A stretch of 6,148 bases of DNA from NCBI GenBank assembly GCA_028292145.1, contig JAQGMX010000263.1, positions 1 through 6,148 on the forward strand, in the 5' to 3' direction. The notes beneath the pieces were generated by a model. The model was not told the origin of the DNA. It did no database searches and saw nothing but the letters and a program-made list of their open reading frames with translations. Of this stretch, positions 5,602 through 6,148 are shown piece after piece. The first letter of the stretch is position 1, and each line of letters opens with the position of its first letter. The translations under genes and the position numbers were made by a program. The DNA is from Variovorax sp. Lineage in GTDB: Bacteria; Pseudomonadota; Gammaproteobacteria; Burkholderiales; Burkholderiaceae_C.

Positions 5602-6148
5602 ATGTGCCAACTGCTCGGCATGAACGCCAACACGCCGACCGACGTGACCTTCAGCTTCGCCGGCTTCGCGCAGCGCGGCGGCCGCACCGACCATCACGCC
5701 GACGGCTGGGGCATCGCTTTTTTCGAGGACCGGGGCCTGCGGCACTTCGTCGACCATCTGCCGGCCGCCGATTCGCCGGTGGCCGAACTGATCCGGCGTT
5801 ATCCGATCCAGAGCCGCAACGTCGTCGCGCACATCCGCAAGGCGACGCAAGGCCAGGTCAACCTGCAGAACTGCCACCCTTTCGTACGCGAACTCTGGGG
5901 GCGTTACTGGGTTTTTGCGCACAACGGCGACCTGAAGGATTTCCGGCCGCGCCTGCATGGCAGCTTCCATCCGGTCGGCGACACCGACAGCGAACACGCG
6001 TTCTGCTGGCTGATGCAGGAACTCGCCAAGTCGCATGCCGACGTGCCCAGCATCGCCGAACTCACGCTGACGCTGCGCGAACTCGCGCCGCGTGCGGCCC
6101 GCCACGGCACCTTCAATTTCATGCTGTCGAACGGCCAGGCGCTGTGGT
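5602..6148 (+). CDS. class II glutamine amidotransferase, YafJ family (partial, 3' end outside window)
   Basis: The first 182 residues are present and the frame is still open at the right edge; E. coli YafJ is about 255 residues, so roughly 70-90 are missing. The Ntn-hydrolase glutaminase fold releases ammonia from glutamine using the N-terminal cysteine, here Cys2 after Met removal (MCQLLGMNAN). Other family landmarks are QRGG at 24-27, DGWG at 34-37, VAHIRKAT at 75-82, the HNG oxyanion-hole motif at 107-109, and GDTDSE at 126-131, whose Asp129 should bind the glutamine amino group. The sequence closely follows YafJ throughout. No synthetase domain is present in the visible part, so the acceptor of ammonia is unknown; YafJ-type proteins are stand-alone and of uncertain role. 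The ATG is fixed by the obligatory Met-Cys start. It follows the exporter by two bases and is probably co-transcribed with it. Confidence 0.94.
   Translation, partial: MCQLLGMNANTPTDVTFSFAGFAQRGGRTDHHADGWGIAFFEDRGLRHFVDHLPAADSPVAELIRRYPIQSRNVVAHIRKATQGQVNLQNCHPFVRELWGRYWVFAHNGDLKDFRPRLHGSFHPVGDTDSEHAFCWLMQELAKSHADVPSIAELTLTLRELAPRAARHGTFNFMLSNGQALW

Noticed and set aside
5041..6105. A 354-codon minus-strand frame across the exporter/amidotransferase junction
   Set aside because: It is the shadow of two well-supported plus-strand genes and shows no domain of its own.

Overview
The window looks like chromosomal DNA of a high-GC betaproteobacterium, probably of the order Burkholderiales (Comamonadaceae/Variovorax-like). 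This placement is inferred from the strong G/C bias at third codon positions and the character of the proteins; no search was run. I see no rRNA, tRNA, insertion sequence, integrase, CRISPR array or replication origin. Five protein-coding genes fill nearly all of the window, and the longest stretch without a gene is 144 bases.

Layout. Bases 1-113 are a comparatively AT-rich leader with a possible LysR-type operator and a good ribosome binding site. A complete malate synthase G gene (glcB, 114-2288, +) follows. It overlaps a small cysteine-rich CWC-family gene (2258-2509, +) that has no ATG start. These two genes converge on a zinc-ribbon/zincin metallopeptidase gene (2525-3982, -). Four inverted repeats are packed into 2360-2554 around this junction. 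A 144-base divergent intergenic region (3983-4126) separates the metallopeptidase from a 14-TM major facilitator superfamily exporter of the DHA2 type (4127-5599, +). The exporter is followed after two bases by a YafJ-type class II glutamine amidotransferase domain protein (5602 to beyond the right edge, +).

How the genes relate. glcB condenses glyoxylate with acetyl-CoA, the second step of the glyoxylate shunt, so the left part is central carbon metabolism; its partner isocitrate lyase is not in the window. The CWC gene is probably co-transcribed and translationally coupled to glcB, but its role is unknown. The exporter and amidotransferase form a tight gene pair. The metallopeptidase and the exporter share one divergent control region, which holds a nearly perfect 12-base inverted repeat with one copy facing each gene. 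No clearly new multi-gene system is evident. The points most worth a second look are the shared inverted repeat, the hairpin cluster at the convergent junction, the possible CTG start of the CWC gene, and the glutamine-rich tail of the metallopeptidase.
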